From Paracrocinitomix sp039939375 (GTDB lineage: Bacteria > Bacteroidota > Bacteroidia > Flavobacteriales_D > Crocinitomicaceae), in NCBI GenBank assembly GCA_039939375.1, contig JBDVJO010000002.1:372001-436000 (forward strand): a stretch of DNA of 64,000 nucleotides, given 5' to 3'. This document shows, one piece after another, positions 25,286-34,066 of this stretch (its first letter is position 1; every line of letters starts with the position of its first letter). A program made the translations under genes and the position numbers. The notes beneath the pieces were generated by a model. The model searched no databases. It saw only the letters and a program-made list of their open reading frames with translations, and was not told the origin of the DNA.

Positions 25286-25687
25286 TTATCCATTTGGGAA
25301 GATTCTGTCCTTTCCTAAAAATTGAGGAGACTGAATTGAGATAACTTGCACGGGACCTGATGAAAGCACTTTTAAAGCATGCCAAGAATTTTTTGGGATG
25401 CTGAAATAATCGCCTTTTTTAATGACGAATTTTTCGTCATTGATAGTCATTTCTCCTTTTCCCTTTAAAACAAAGATGTTTTCAGTATGATGCACATGTT
25501 TGTGTAAAGCAACGCCTTCTTTTATCCAAATCATAAATGAAGTTTGATTCTCATCATCTGAAAGTTTCTTCACAAGAATGTTCTCATAGTCTTCACTTGC
25601 TTTTTGCTTCGCAGCATGAATCACTTGTTGACTAAATCCAAACGAATAAATAAAAGCGAACAATGAGAGGAGAAAAGACTTTACCAT
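25286..25687 (-). CDS. Exported cupin-domain protein
   Basis: A 133-residue protein: signal peptide (MVKSFLLSLFAFIYSFGFSQ), then one cupin_2 barrel. Metal-ligand motifs are HKHVHHTENIFVLKGKG (~65-80) and GDYFSIPKNSWHAL (~98-111). It probably binds a metal and a small ligand in the periplasm; the reaction is unknown. One base separates it from the fmt stop, so it is the distal gene of an fmt operon. The ATG at 25687 is chosen since the signal peptide starts there. Confidence 0.8.
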   Translation of the reverse strand: MVKSFLLSLFAFIYSFGFSQQVIHAAKQKASEDYENILVKKLSDDENQTSFMIWIKEGVALHKHVHHTENIFVLKGKGEMTINDEKFVIKKGDYFSIPKNSWHALKVLSSGPVQVISIQSPQFLGKDRIFPNG

Positions 25688-25688
25688 G

Positions 25689-26630
25689 TTATGCGAGTTT
25701 CCAATCTGAAAAATCAAAGCCTTTAATAAAGTCTGATGCTTTCATTCTTTTCTTTCCTTCTAGTTGTAATTCGATAATTTTCACCCAGCCGTCAGCCGTT
25801 CCGAAAAACAAATCATCATCTATCTTAATTTCCTTACTATGCATTTTACCATCTGTAATTTTTTCAGAGGTAAATAATTTGATAGATTTTAAGCCCTTAT
25901 CACTTTCAATTTTAGTCCAAGCGGTTGGGTAAGGAGCCATTCCTCTTATTTTATTGTGGACTTCACTACTTGTTTTCGTCCAATCAATTTGACAATCTGC
26001 TTTAAAAATTTTAGGAGCATCTTTCAATTCTCCTTCAATGAATTCAGATTGGGCAATTGCCTTAACTTCACTAGTTAAAATTTCATTCACTGTTTTGGCA
26101 AGTAATTCTGCTCCTTTAACCATTAATCGATCATGCACGTTTCCAGCCGAGTCGTTTTCGCCAATCGGAATTTTAACCGAATCAATAATTTTACCGGTAT
26201 CAATTTCTTTTTCAATAAAAAAGGTGGTCGCCCCAGTTTCTTTCTCTCCATTTATTACTGCCCAATTAATTGGGGCAGCTCCTCTATAATTTGGCAACAA
26301 AGATCCGTGTAAATTAATGGTTCCTTTATCGGGCATATTCCAAACCACTTCTGGCAACATCCTAAATGCTACAACCACAAATAAATCAGCATTGATAGTT
26401 TCAAGCGCTGAAATAAATTCTTCGCTTTTCAATTTTTCTGGTTGTAGAACAGGAATGTTTTGAGCAACCGCATATTCTTTTATAGCTGATTGTCTCAATT
26501 GTTGCCCCCTTCCAGCTGGTCTGTCTGGAGCTGTAACTACAGCAGCAACATCAATGTTATTTTCTAAAATTGTTTTTAATGACTCCACCGCAAATTCTGG
26601 TGTGCCCATGAATACAATTTTCTTACTCAT
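25689..26630 (-). CDS. fmt: Methionyl-tRNA formyltransferase
   Basis: A 313-residue enzyme that formylates Met-tRNAfMet with 10-formyl-tetrahydrofolate. The catalytic block NLHGSLLPNYRGAAPINWA (~107-125, Asn/His plus the SLLPxYRG folate loop) and the partner Asp in the GENDSAGN region (~155) are present. The C-terminal OB-like domain (~205-313) is complete. Transcribed after the Usp gene with a 5-base gap. Confidence 0.95.
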   Translation of the reverse strand: MSKKIVFMGTPEFAVESLKTILENNIDVAAVVTAPDRPAGRGQQLRQSAIKEYAVAQNIPVLQPEKLKSEEFISALETINADLFVVVAFRMLPEVVWNMPDKGTINLHGSLLPNYRGAAPINWAVINGEKETGATTFFIEKEIDTGKIIDSVKIPIGENDSAGNVHDRLMVKGAELLAKTVNEILTSEVKAIAQSEFIEGELKDAPKIFKADCQIDWTKTSSEVHNKIRGMAPYPTAWTKIESDKGLKSIKLFTSEKITDGKMHSKEIKIDDDLFFGTADGWVKIIELQLEGKKRMKASDFIKGFDFSDWKLA

Positions 26631-26635
26631 AATTA

Positions 26636-27469
26636 TTATACAGTTAAAAAGGATCCAGATCCAACAGTCATTACTTCTGGGGCATTAATTGTAATTACCG
26701 GAATTTTATGTTCGTTGGTAATCATTGCCTGTAAGAAAGAATGAAAGATTGATTTGATTCCTTGAGAGAAATAGGCTGCCGCAAAAAGATCGGCTCCAAT
26801 TTCTTTGGCGTATGCCATTAATTCTTCTTCATAAGATGCTTTACCTTCAAGGTTGACAACTTCATGCTTTACTTTATTAGAAGTTAAGTGACGTCTTACA
26901 ATGGCCTGGTTGGTTTTCATATCTCTTAACAACCATTCATCACTGTCTTTATATCCAACTAAGTGAATAGTAGCATCATATTTTGAAGCAAGTGAAGTAG
27001 CGAATTGAGTTACTTGAACACTTTCTTTAGCAAAACTAAACGGCATCACTATATGCTCAATTTTAGGTGTACGTTGATTTTCTTGAGTGATGATAAACGG
27101 AATGTTTGAGCTAGAAACAACCTTCAGCGCATTACTTCCAAATAATTTTTGAAATCTAGTTACACCGTGAGTTCCCATAACAACAACAGACGCTCCGGTT
27201 AAATCTCCAATTTTATCTAAATCATCAAAGATAGATCCGGCCATTACTTTAACGTCAATAATTGCTTGATCTTCTTTCTTTAGTTTTTTTACTTCAAGGA
27301 TTAGTTTTTGTTCTCCTTCAATAACATCATCTTCGTTTTTAACGATATGCGCTAACAAAACTGAACCTCCACCTTTATGAGCAAGTTGCAAAGCAAAATG
27401 CATTGCTTCTTCGGTAACGGTTGTAAAATCAAAGGGAACTAGATATAAATCAGCTTTTTCAGTACTCAT
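26636..27469 (-). CDS. Tandem universal stress protein
   Basis: A 277-residue protein of two Usp domains (~5-145 and ~150-275). The first carries the ATP-binding signature G-x2-G-x9-G-S/T in VVMGTHGVTRFQKLFGS. The second lacks it (FAAAYFSQGIKSIFHSFL), so only one nucleotide site is expected. Usp proteins respond to starvation or energy stress. The start MSTEKADL is preferred to the frame start at 27502, because an exact TATATTTG box lies between them (27491-27498). Probably leads an operon with fmt and the cupin gene. Confidence 0.88.
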   Translation of the reverse strand: MSTEKADLYLVPFDFTTVTEEAMHFALQLAHKGGGSVLLAHIVKNEDDVIEGEQKLILEVKKLKKEDQAIIDVKVMAGSIFDDLDKIGDLTGASVVVMGTHGVTRFQKLFGSNALKVVSSSNIPFIITQENQRTPKIEHIVMPFSFAKESVQVTQFATSLASKYDATIHLVGYKDSDEWLLRDMKTNQAIVRRHLTSNKVKHEVVNLEGKASYEEELMAYAKEIGADLFAAAYFSQGIKSIFHSFLQAMITNEHKIPVITINAPEVMTVGSGSFLTV

Positions 27470-27490
27470 GAAATAAAGTTTTTGCAGAGG

Positions 27491-27498
27491 CAAATATA
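27491..27498 (-). promoter_or_regulatory. Bacteroidota -7 box for the Usp-fmt-cupin operon
   Basis: Exact TATATTTG on the minus strand, 21 bases before ATG 27469. Confidence 0.55.
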
Positions 27499-27520
27499 TC
27501 AATATTTGAATACCAAGCGC

Positions 27521-28870
27521 TTATTTTCTTACTACCAGTCCTAATTTATAGCGGTTTACAAATAAGTAAAGTGCGCTCAAAATTCCAATTGGACCAAAAT
27601 ATAAGTATTCAACCGCCCATACTTCAACGATATTCCAGTGCCATACTTCAATAAAAAAGTAGCAGCCTAATAGGTAAAGCAGTATGGAGCAACACTCAAT
27701 CAAAAAAGCTAGTCTTGTTTTGCCAAGTGCTGATATGCTGTTGTAAGGAACAGCTGCTACAGCATAGAATATAATTGATCCACTCACAAAGCGCAAAGCT
27801 TTGGCACTGTTCTCCATCACGGCTGGATCGATATCAGGATTGTGTTCTACAATTCCAATTAAAACTTCAGGATAGATTATTGCGCCATGAAAAATCAATA
27901 AAATCGCGAAAAAAGCCAATGTTATAATCTTGAATTGAATTTTAGGAATCAAATGACGCTCGTTTCTACCCACCAAATTTCCAACATAAGTTCGAGTAGC
28001 AGATGCAAAACCGAAAATAGGGATGAAGGCAAGGAAATACATGTATCTAATATTATGTGCCACTTCAAGATCATTAGGACCTAAATGCTCTAACATGGTA
28101 AAGAAAATTAACCAAGTAGATAGTGAAACCAGACCTTGCAACATTAAAGGATAGGAGAGGAGGAACAAAGTTTTCTGAATACCCTTTTCAAATCCAAGCT
28201 TTAAAGAGTAGGCGAACTTTTTAAACTTATCTCCTTTCAATACAACCATCAGAAGAAAAATACTGGTAACCATTTCGGCAATAGATGAAGCAATTGGAGC
28301 GCCTATCATTCCAAGTTCAGGTAATCCGAATTTTCCATAAATCAAACCGAAATCCAATAGGATGTTGCACAGTGCCAACAGAAGGGTAGAGACAATAATG
28401 ATTCTTGTTTTACCGATACCAATAAAGAAAGCAGCTAAGGTAACTTGCATGGATGCAAAGAATATTCCCCAGCTTCGATACTTCATGAAGTCGGTCATGG
28501 AGGCAGCTAAAGGCTTTGATTTTACAATGGCATCAATAATAACACCACTAAAGAAAAAGAACAAAGTAAAAATGAAACAGCTGATGATTAGCTGCTGAAT
28601 TTGAGCGTTAAAAAGCGTCAGTCCAATTTCATTGTGTCTTTCTTCTCCAAATTTTTGAGCGATTGTGATTTGAGTTCCGTCTCCTAATCCACGACAAAGC
28701 ATAAAGAGGGCCACATACATTATTGAGCCGTTTCCAACGGCGTTGTATGCTGTATTTCCTAAGCTACTGACAAAAGCTCCATCAATAATTCCAATCATGG
28801 ACTGAACAAATGTTCCGAACATGAGGGGCAATGCGATAAAAAGAATTTTTTTATAGCTGAGCTCTAACAT
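27521..28870 (-). CDS. MATE family efflux transporter
   Basis: A 449-residue inner-membrane protein with twelve predicted helices in two six-helix halves. The start of helix 1 (IALPLMFGTFVQSMIGIIDGAFVSSLG) and the pseudo-symmetric LSYPLMLQGLVSLSTWLIFFTMLEHLG at ~235 are typical of the MATE/polysaccharide-flippase fold. It would export cationic drugs or metabolites against Na+ or H+. It follows rlmI by 3 bases, so the two are co-transcribed; the functional reason is not obvious. Confidence 0.9.
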   Translation of the reverse strand: MLELSYKKILFIALPLMFGTFVQSMIGIIDGAFVSSLGNTAYNAVGNGSIMYVALFMLCRGLGDGTQITIAQKFGEERHNEIGLTLFNAQIQQLIISCFIFTLFFFFSGVIIDAIVKSKPLAASMTDFMKYRSWGIFFASMQVTLAAFFIGIGKTRIIIVSTLLLALCNILLDFGLIYGKFGLPELGMIGAPIASSIAEMVTSIFLLMVVLKGDKFKKFAYSLKLGFEKGIQKTLFLLSYPLMLQGLVSLSTWLIFFTMLEHLGPNDLEVAHNIRYMYFLAFIPIFGFASATRTYVGNLVGRNERHLIPKIQFKIITLAFFAILLIFHGAIIYPEVLIGIVEHNPDIDPAVMENSAKALRFVSGSIIFYAVAAVPYNSISALGKTRLAFLIECCSILLYLLGCYFFIEVWHWNIVEVWAVEYLYFGPIGILSALYLFVNRYKLGLVVRK

Positions 28871-28873
28871 TTT

Positions 28874-30061
28874 TTATTCTACTTGAACCACTAATCCTTT
28901 TAGGTACTCACCTTCAGGGTGGTTAGCGTTAATAGGATGATCAGCTGGTTGATGCAACTGTTCTAATATTCTAACATTTCTTTCTGCAGCAATTGCCGCG
29001 GCAATAATGGTATTCGTAAAAAGTGTTTTGTCTACCACTTGAGAGCATGAGAACGTCATGATGATTCCACCAGGTTTAATTTGGCGCATAGCATGTGCAT
29101 TCAGCCTTTTATAGCCTTGAACCGCATTGTGCTTTGCTTTTCTGTGTTTCGCAAATGCAGGTGGATCTAAAATTATGATATCGTAATCTTCTTTTAAATC
29201 TTTGATGAATTCCATAGTATCTTCAGTGAAAGAAGCGTGTTTACTTTTATCAAAATCACCGATTGCTACATTTTCTTCTACCAGATCAATTGCTTTTTGA
29301 GAAGAGTCTAATGAATGCACAATTTCTGCTCCTTCGTTTAAAGCATAAATAGAAAATCCGCCTGAATAACAGAAGGTATTCAACATTTTTTTGCCCTTCG
29401 AATATCTTCCAATTAAAGCTCTATTTTCACGTTGATCGATAAAGAAGCCTGTTTTTTGACCCGTAATCCAATTGATATTGAACTTATTTCCATGCTCCAA
29501 AGCAGTGATTGGCATCTCTGCTTCATTATGAAGAAAGCCATCACCTTTGTAAATGCTATTTCCTTTTGGTAAAGTGGCTTCACTTTTTAAGTAGATACTT
29601 TTTAAGTGATCGCCTACTGTGTTAATTAATGCAGCTTTGATTTTATCTATATCTTGATACATACCTAAGCTATGGCATTGCACTACAAGATGACCTGCAT
29701 AATGATCAATTATTAGTCCTGGTAAACGATCACCTTCAGCATGAACTAATCTGAAAATGTTGGTGTTCTCATTATCTACCAGTTGCAAGGATTTACGCAG
29801 GTTCCAGGCCGATTGAATTCTGATTTGATATAAATCTTCAACAGATTCTGATTCATCAAAAGTCAACATGCGCACAGCAATTGAGCCTTCTGCATAATGT
29901 CCATAGCCTAAAAACCTTCCTTTATTGGCTCTTACTTCTACAAAATCTCCTTCTTTAGGATTGCCTTCAGTATCCTTAATTGCTCCTGAAAATATCCAAG
30001 GATGTTGCCTAACAATTGACTTATCCTTACCCGGTTTAATGATTACAACTTTATTTTCCAT
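28874..30061 (-). CDS. rlmI: 23S rRNA (cytosine-5)-methyltransferase RlmI-like
   Basis: A 395-residue SAM-dependent methyltransferase. An N-terminal PUA domain (residues ~2-75, PGKDKSIVRQHPWIFSGAI) binds RNA, a central EEHEE-like part follows, and the Rossmann domain holds FCYSGGFSIYALNEGAE (~235, SAM motif), DSS (~255), and DPPAFAKH (~298, motif IV). CSQVV (~345) supplies the catalytic Cys. RlmI makes m5C1962 in 23S rRNA. Divergent from the histidine kinase gene. Confidence 0.9.
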   Translation of the reverse strand: MENKVVIIKPGKDKSIVRQHPWIFSGAIKDTEGNPKEGDFVEVRANKGRFLGYGHYAEGSIAVRMLTFDESESVEDLYQIRIQSAWNLRKSLQLVDNENTNIFRLVHAEGDRLPGLIIDHYAGHLVVQCHSLGMYQDIDKIKAALINTVGDHLKSIYLKSEATLPKGNSIYKGDGFLHNEAEMPITALEHGNKFNINWITGQKTGFFIDQRENRALIGRYSKGKKMLNTFCYSGGFSIYALNEGAEIVHSLDSSQKAIDLVEENVAIGDFDKSKHASFTEDTMEFIKDLKEDYDIIILDPPAFAKHRKAKHNAVQGYKRLNAHAMRQIKPGGIIMTFSCSQVVDKTLFTNTIIAAAIAAERNVRILEQLHQPADHPINANHPEGEYLKGLVVQVE

Positions 30062-30075
30062 AACTTATTAGGGTG

Positions 30076-30083
30076 CAAAAGTA
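30076..30083 (-). promoter_or_regulatory. Bacteroidota -7 box for rlmI
   Basis: Exact TACTTTTG on the minus strand, 14 bases before the ATG. A TTG lies only 14 bases upstream, so the -33 element is poor. Confidence 0.5.
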
Positions 30084-30141
30084 CACAATTGTATTGGCAA
30101 TTAATGCTTTAAATGCAGAACTTGAAGGAATAAAAAAAATG

Positions 30142-30170
30142 CTGAAAAGCGTATCTTTATTGCTTTTCAG
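30142..30170. promoter_or_regulatory. Inverted repeat flanking the kinase -7 box
   Basis: CTGAAAAGC (30142-30150) and GCTTTTCAG (30162-30170) are perfect 9-base arms around an 11-base spacer that contains TATCTTTA (30152-30159), a 7/8 match to the -7 box. It could be an operator over the kinase promoter or an RNA hairpin if transcription starts upstream. Confidence 0.45.
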
Positions 30171-30195
30171 ACGTAAAGAATAGCAAAATGTTGAA

Positions 30196-32133
30196 TTGAA
30201 AAAATTAGGTTTCATATCTTTTTTACTCACACTGTGTGTTTTCTCTTTTGGTCAGATGACTGAAGACGAGAAGGTTAAAGAGTTTTCGAGATTATATGAT
30301 GTCACATTACAGTATCAAACTACCGTTTTAGATTCGGCACATTATTTTTTAGATTCTTGCATTGATCACGCCAAAAAAATTAAAAGTGATTACTACCTGG
30401 GAAAAGCTCTACAATTAAAGGCTAGAGGTGAGTTTTACGAAGGGGAAATTGATTCCTCAATGTATTTTGGTCAAAAATCAATTGATATTCTTTTGAACTA
30501 CAAAGATTCAATTGAATATTTTATTGCAGAATATAATCAAGGGAACTTATTTCTTTATAACGAAGATAATATTCAAGCATTGGTGCAATTTAAAAAGGTA
30601 TCGAATATTATTGACCAAAACTTTGAAATGTATGTTCAAATTGACCGTAATAAGGTAATCTTGAATAGGGCGTATTGCTATACAAGCATTGGTATGGTTT
30701 TGTTAAGTTTAGAGGATTACAATGGTGCCTTGATACATTTCAATAAAAGTTTAAAAAGTACCGAACGGTTAAATTCTTGGGAATGTGAGGTTCTGCGATC
30801 TGTTATTTTATCGAACTTGGGGTCTACTTATTATTATTTAGGTGACTATCAAATGGCAGAGAGTTATGCTGTTGCTAGTATGGAGCAGAAGAAAAAGCTA
30901 GGTCAAGAAGGTTCAATTGGATATAGCTTTCAGGTACTTGCAGATGCGGCCTATGGAAGAGGGAAATACAAACTTAGCCTTAGCTATTTGGAGCAATCCG
31001 ATAAAAAGTTTGAAATTCTTGATAATCGTGAAGAAATGTTCAGAAACAATTTTAGCAGAGCTAAGTGCTATAAAGCTCAGAATAGATTGGATAAAGCCTT
31101 GACTACCTTATTAGAATTAGAGTCTTCATATTTGAGTCATTTTGGTAAAAAAGAGCAATCTAATTTTTACGAATTATTGGCTGAAGTTTATCAGGCTAAA
31201 AATGATTTTAAATTGGCGAATGATTATTTCAGAATTACACTGAAATTGAGAAAGACTTTAGATCTTAAAAATGACAAAACCATTGTGCGTGAGTTTATCA
31301 CCTTCTTTGAATCTGAAGAAGTACAATTAAACAATAAGATTCAGAACTTAAAAAATGTCCAAGAAAAAGAGAAGCTGCAATTGCAAATAGACAGTGAGAA
31401 TGAGAAAAAAGTTTGGATCTATACCCTGTTTTTAGTTTCCACCCTCTGCTTGGTTTTGGTAATTATGGTCATCTCAAATGCCTATCGCCGTAATAAAAAA
31501 ATGAACAAGGAACTTTCTGATTCAATAGAGGAAAATAAAGTTTTATTTAAAGAAGTTCATCACCGTGTAAAAAATAACTTTCAAATAATTTCTTCGCTTT
31601 TAAATCTGCAGCATGGAATTGAGGAAAATGAAAGAGGGAAAAAAGTATTGACAGATGCCCAGGGGAGAATTCAATCCATGTCTTTGGTGCATGAAATGCT
31701 TTATAGAAAAAGTGAAGTGAAGCGTATTGATTTCAAATCTTATGCTTCAGGGCTGGTAGATTCTATTATCAAGTCTTTCACTAATGAGACGGTAGTTATA
31801 GATTTTAAAGTTGAAAGTGAAAATGAATCGTTTGATTTGGAGGTTGCTGTTCCACTTGGATTAATATTAAATGAAGCAATAACCAATGCAGTTAAATACG
31901 CGTTCACCGATTTACAAACGGGTTTAATAGAAATTCATTTAAAGCACATTTCAGCTGACAACTACTCTTTGGTGATTAAAGACAATGGTATCGGAATTCC
32001 TGAAGATTTCATCAACGGAAGTAAAGAAACTTTAGGAATTGAATTAATTAATATTCTTTCAGAACAATTAGGAGGATCTGTTTCTTTCAAAAATAACTCA
32101 GGAACAGAAATCGTAATATATTTCAAAGGTTAA
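30196..32133 (+). CDS. TPR sensor histidine kinase, HisKA_2 type
   Basis: A 645-residue protein with TTG start. Residues 1-20 are a signal peptide (MKKLGFISFLLTLCVFSFGQ), residues ~25-385 carry several TPR-like helical repeats in the periplasm, and one membrane helix lies at ~407-430. The cytoplasmic part begins with the HisKA_2 dimer box EVHHRVKNNFQIISSLLNLQ (phospho-His) and ends with an HATPase_c domain: N box NEAITNAVKYAF, G1 DNGIGIP, G2 TLGIELI. No response regulator is adjacent, so it is an orphan sensor. An ATG eight bases upstream (30188) opens a three-codon frame whose TGA overlaps the TTG start. Confidence 0.88.
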   Translation: MKKLGFISFLLTLCVFSFGQMTEDEKVKEFSRLYDVTLQYQTTVLDSAHYFLDSCIDHAKKIKSDYYLGKALQLKARGEFYEGEIDSSMYFGQKSIDILLNYKDSIEYFIAEYNQGNLFLYNEDNIQALVQFKKVSNIIDQNFEMYVQIDRNKVILNRAYCYTSIGMVLLSLEDYNGALIHFNKSLKSTERLNSWECEVLRSVILSNLGSTYYYLGDYQMAESYAVASMEQKKKLGQEGSIGYSFQVLADAAYGRGKYKLSLSYLEQSDKKFEILDNREEMFRNNFSRAKCYKAQNRLDKALTTLLELESSYLSHFGKKEQSNFYELLAEVYQAKNDFKLANDYFRITLKLRKTLDLKNDKTIVREFITFFESEEVQLNNKIQNLKNVQEKEKLQLQIDSENEKKVWIYTLFLVSTLCLVLVIMVISNAYRRNKKMNKELSDSIEENKVLFKEVHHRVKNNFQIISSLLNLQHGIEENERGKKVLTDAQGRIQSMSLVHEMLYRKSEVKRIDFKSYASGLVDSIIKSFTNETVVIDFKVESENESFDLEVAVPLGLILNEAITNAVKYAFTDLQTGLIEIHLKHISADNYSLVIKDNGIGIPEDFINGSKETLGIELINILSEQLGGSVSFKNNSGTEIVIYFKG

Positions 32134-32792
32134 TTTCTTGCTCCAAATATTGAAGACCCAACTCTCACCATGGTAGAACCTTGAGCAATGGCGGTCTCAA
32201 AATCACCACTCATTCCCATTGATATTTCTTTAAAGTCCTCGTTGTTTGAGAAGTGGCTTTCTTTTAGCTGCTTGAAAATATTTTTCAAATCCTGAAATTC
32301 TTCTCTTACCAATCGTTGATCAGAGGTGAATGTAGCCATTCCCATAACACCTTTGATAGTTATGTTTTGTAAAGCTTTAAGCGCTGAACTTTCCAACATT
32401 TGAACGGCTTCTTCAAGATCGAACCCAAATTTAGTTGATTCTTGTGCTATGTGAAATTGAAGTAAAACGGGTATTGTCCGATTATTCTTTTTGCCTTCTT
32501 TGTTGATTTCATTGAGTAATTTGAAACTATCAACTCCATGGATTAGCGCAACAAATGGCGCTATATATTTCACCTTATTTCTTTGAAGATGGCCAATCAT
32601 GTGCCATTCAATATCTTTAGGAAGCGCAGCTTCTTTTTCTTGTAATTCTTGTGCCCTGTTTTCTCCAAATATTCGTTGCCCACAAGCATAAGCTTCTTCA
32701 ATCATAGAAATAGGCTTTGTTTTGGATACAGCAACCAGGGTAACATGCTCAGGAACTAATGATTGGATGTAGTCTAAATTTTCTTTAATCAT
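32130..32792 (-). CDS. YggS family pyridoxal 5'-phosphate-binding protein
   Basis: A 220-residue PLPBP/YggS protein, the fold of the alanine-racemase barrel alone. Lys24 in VAVSKTKP binds PLP; IFGENRAQEL, WHMIGHLQRNKVKYI, GVMGMATF and the final SMGMSGDFETAIAQGSTMVRVGSSIFG are family signatures, the last binding the phosphate. It keeps PLP and amino-acid pools in balance. It overlaps the DUF1015 gene by 8 bases, so the two are coupled, and it converges on the kinase gene with a 4-base overlap. Confidence 0.94.
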   Translation of the reverse strand: MIKENLDYIQSLVPEHVTLVAVSKTKPISMIEEAYACGQRIFGENRAQELQEKEAALPKDIEWHMIGHLQRNKVKYIAPFVALIHGVDSFKLLNEINKEGKKNNRTIPVLLQFHIAQESTKFGFDLEEAVQMLESSALKALQNITIKGVMGMATFTSDQRLVREEFQDLKNIFKQLKESHFSNNEDFKEISMGMSGDFETAIAQGSTMVRVGSSIFGARN

Positions 32793-34020
32793 GATTTAAA
32801 GGATACATGGTTAAGCCAGATCTCAATTTTGGTTCAATCCAAGTAGATTTAGGTGGCATGATTCTATTGTTATCTGCAACTGCCTTTAACTGTTCAACAG
32901 TCACCGGACAAAGAGCGAATCCACAAATTGCGTCTCCGTTATTGACTTTTTCTTCAATTCCTTCTAATCCTTTTTTACCGTGGATGAATGAAATTCGTTC
33001 ATCTGTTTTTAAATCTTGAATATCCAAAATTGGATCCAGCAATTCGTTGGTGAGGATTGCAGTATCTAAGCTATTCACAACATCAGAATTGTCGACCATA
33101 TTGGCGGGCACTTCAATGTTCCACCAGCCATTTTCAATGTAAAGCAATATATGCTTTTGCTGACGTTGATGTTTTTCAATTGCATAAACCGGAGTCACTC
33201 TAAATTTATCTCTTAGTTTATTTAAGAAAGCTTCGGTGTCCAATTCATTTAAGTCATTCACAAGTCGATTATAGTCAACTATTTCCATATTCTTTTCAGA
33301 AATGAAATAAGCTAAAAAGTGCCCCCTTATTCCGTTCAAATTGGCATTCACTTCTTCTGCGTATCTAGCAGCTGATGCACAACGGTGATGACCATCAGCA
33401 ATGTATACGTCATTAAGTTCAGAATAATAAGATTGAATTTTTGTCAGGTTCAGTAAATCTGAAATCAACCAAACTTCATGCTTGATTTTCTCTGTTGTCG
33501 AGAATTCATATTCAGGGCGCTCTTGTGCAATATCTTGGAGCAATGCAGTTAATTTGTCATGTTCACGGTGGAATAACAATACCGGTTCGGCATTGCACTC
33601 AACAACTCTCAAATAATCAGAAAAATGTTTTTCACGTGAAGTGATGGTTGCTTCATGTTTTTTAATGTGACCATTATTGTATTGCTCAACTGATGCGCCG
33701 CCAATTATACCTAAAAAGGCATGACCATTTTTGGTTTGACGGTACACATACAATGTAGGTTCTTCATCTTTAACAAAGGTGCCTTCTGCAATAAACTCGT
33801 TTAGTTTTTTTCTAGATTTCTGATAACGCTCAATAGAATTACTGGCTGTTTGAACCTTTTCATGAAATTCAGGTTGAATAACATGGAGAAAAGTGTACGG
33901 ATTGGTTTCAAGCTTTGCTTCAAGCACGTGCTTTTTATAAGCATAATATGGTCTGGTAGCTACCAAGTAGGCTTTGTCTCTGCTCGGTCTGATTGCTTTA
34001 AATGGTTTGATTTGTGTCAA
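32785..34020 (-). CDS. DUF1015 family protein
   Basis: A 411-residue cytoplasmic protein starting with TTG (TQIKPFKAIRPSRDKAYLVATRPYY). The opening PFKAIRP ... RPYY, the central YIADGHHRCASAARYAEE (~200-217, a ParB-like DGHHR motif) and the late ALCPVTVEQLKAVADNNRIMPPKSTWIEPKLRSG are DUF1015. The DGHHR block is the same as in ParB/SerK-type kinases, so a nucleotide-linked phosphotransfer is possible but unproven. Starts from a promoter with an internal 14-base palindrome. No ATG occurs before the conserved start, so TTG is accepted. Confidence 0.88.
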   Translation of the reverse strand: MTQIKPFKAIRPSRDKAYLVATRPYYAYKKHVLEAKLETNPYTFLHVIQPEFHEKVQTASNSIERYQKSRKKLNEFIAEGTFVKDEEPTLYVYRQTKNGHAFLGIIGGASVEQYNNGHIKKHEATITSREKHFSDYLRVVECNAEPVLLFHREHDKLTALLQDIAQERPEYEFSTTEKIKHEVWLISDLLNLTKIQSYYSELNDVYIADGHHRCASAARYAEEVNANLNGIRGHFLAYFISEKNMEIVDYNRLVNDLNELDTEAFLNKLRDKFRVTPVYAIEKHQRQQKHILLYIENGWWNIEVPANMVDNSDVVNSLDTAILTNELLDPILDIQDLKTDERISFIHGKKGLEGIEEKVNNGDAICGFALCPVTVEQLKAVADNNRIMPPKSTWIEPKLRSGLTMYPLNHD

Positions 34021-34039
34021 GACGCTTGAATTTTTATTT

Positions 34040-34047
34040 CAAAAATA
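34040..34047 (-). promoter_or_regulatory. Bacteroidota -7 box for DUF1015-yggS
   Basis: Exact TATTTTTG on the minus strand, 19 bases before the TTG start codon. Confidence 0.6.
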
Positions 34048-34060
34048 CGATTGCAATCGT
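34047..34060. promoter_or_regulatory. Perfect 14-bp palindrome ACGATTGCAATCGT (operator candidate)
   Basis: ACGATTG is followed directly by its exact reverse complement CAATCGT. It begins on the first base of the -7 box of the DUF1015 gene and fills the spacer upstream of it, the classic place for a repressor. The PorE-like gene ends at 34067, so the palindrome is in true intergenic DNA. Confidence 0.55.
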
Positions 34061-34066
34061 TCAAAT

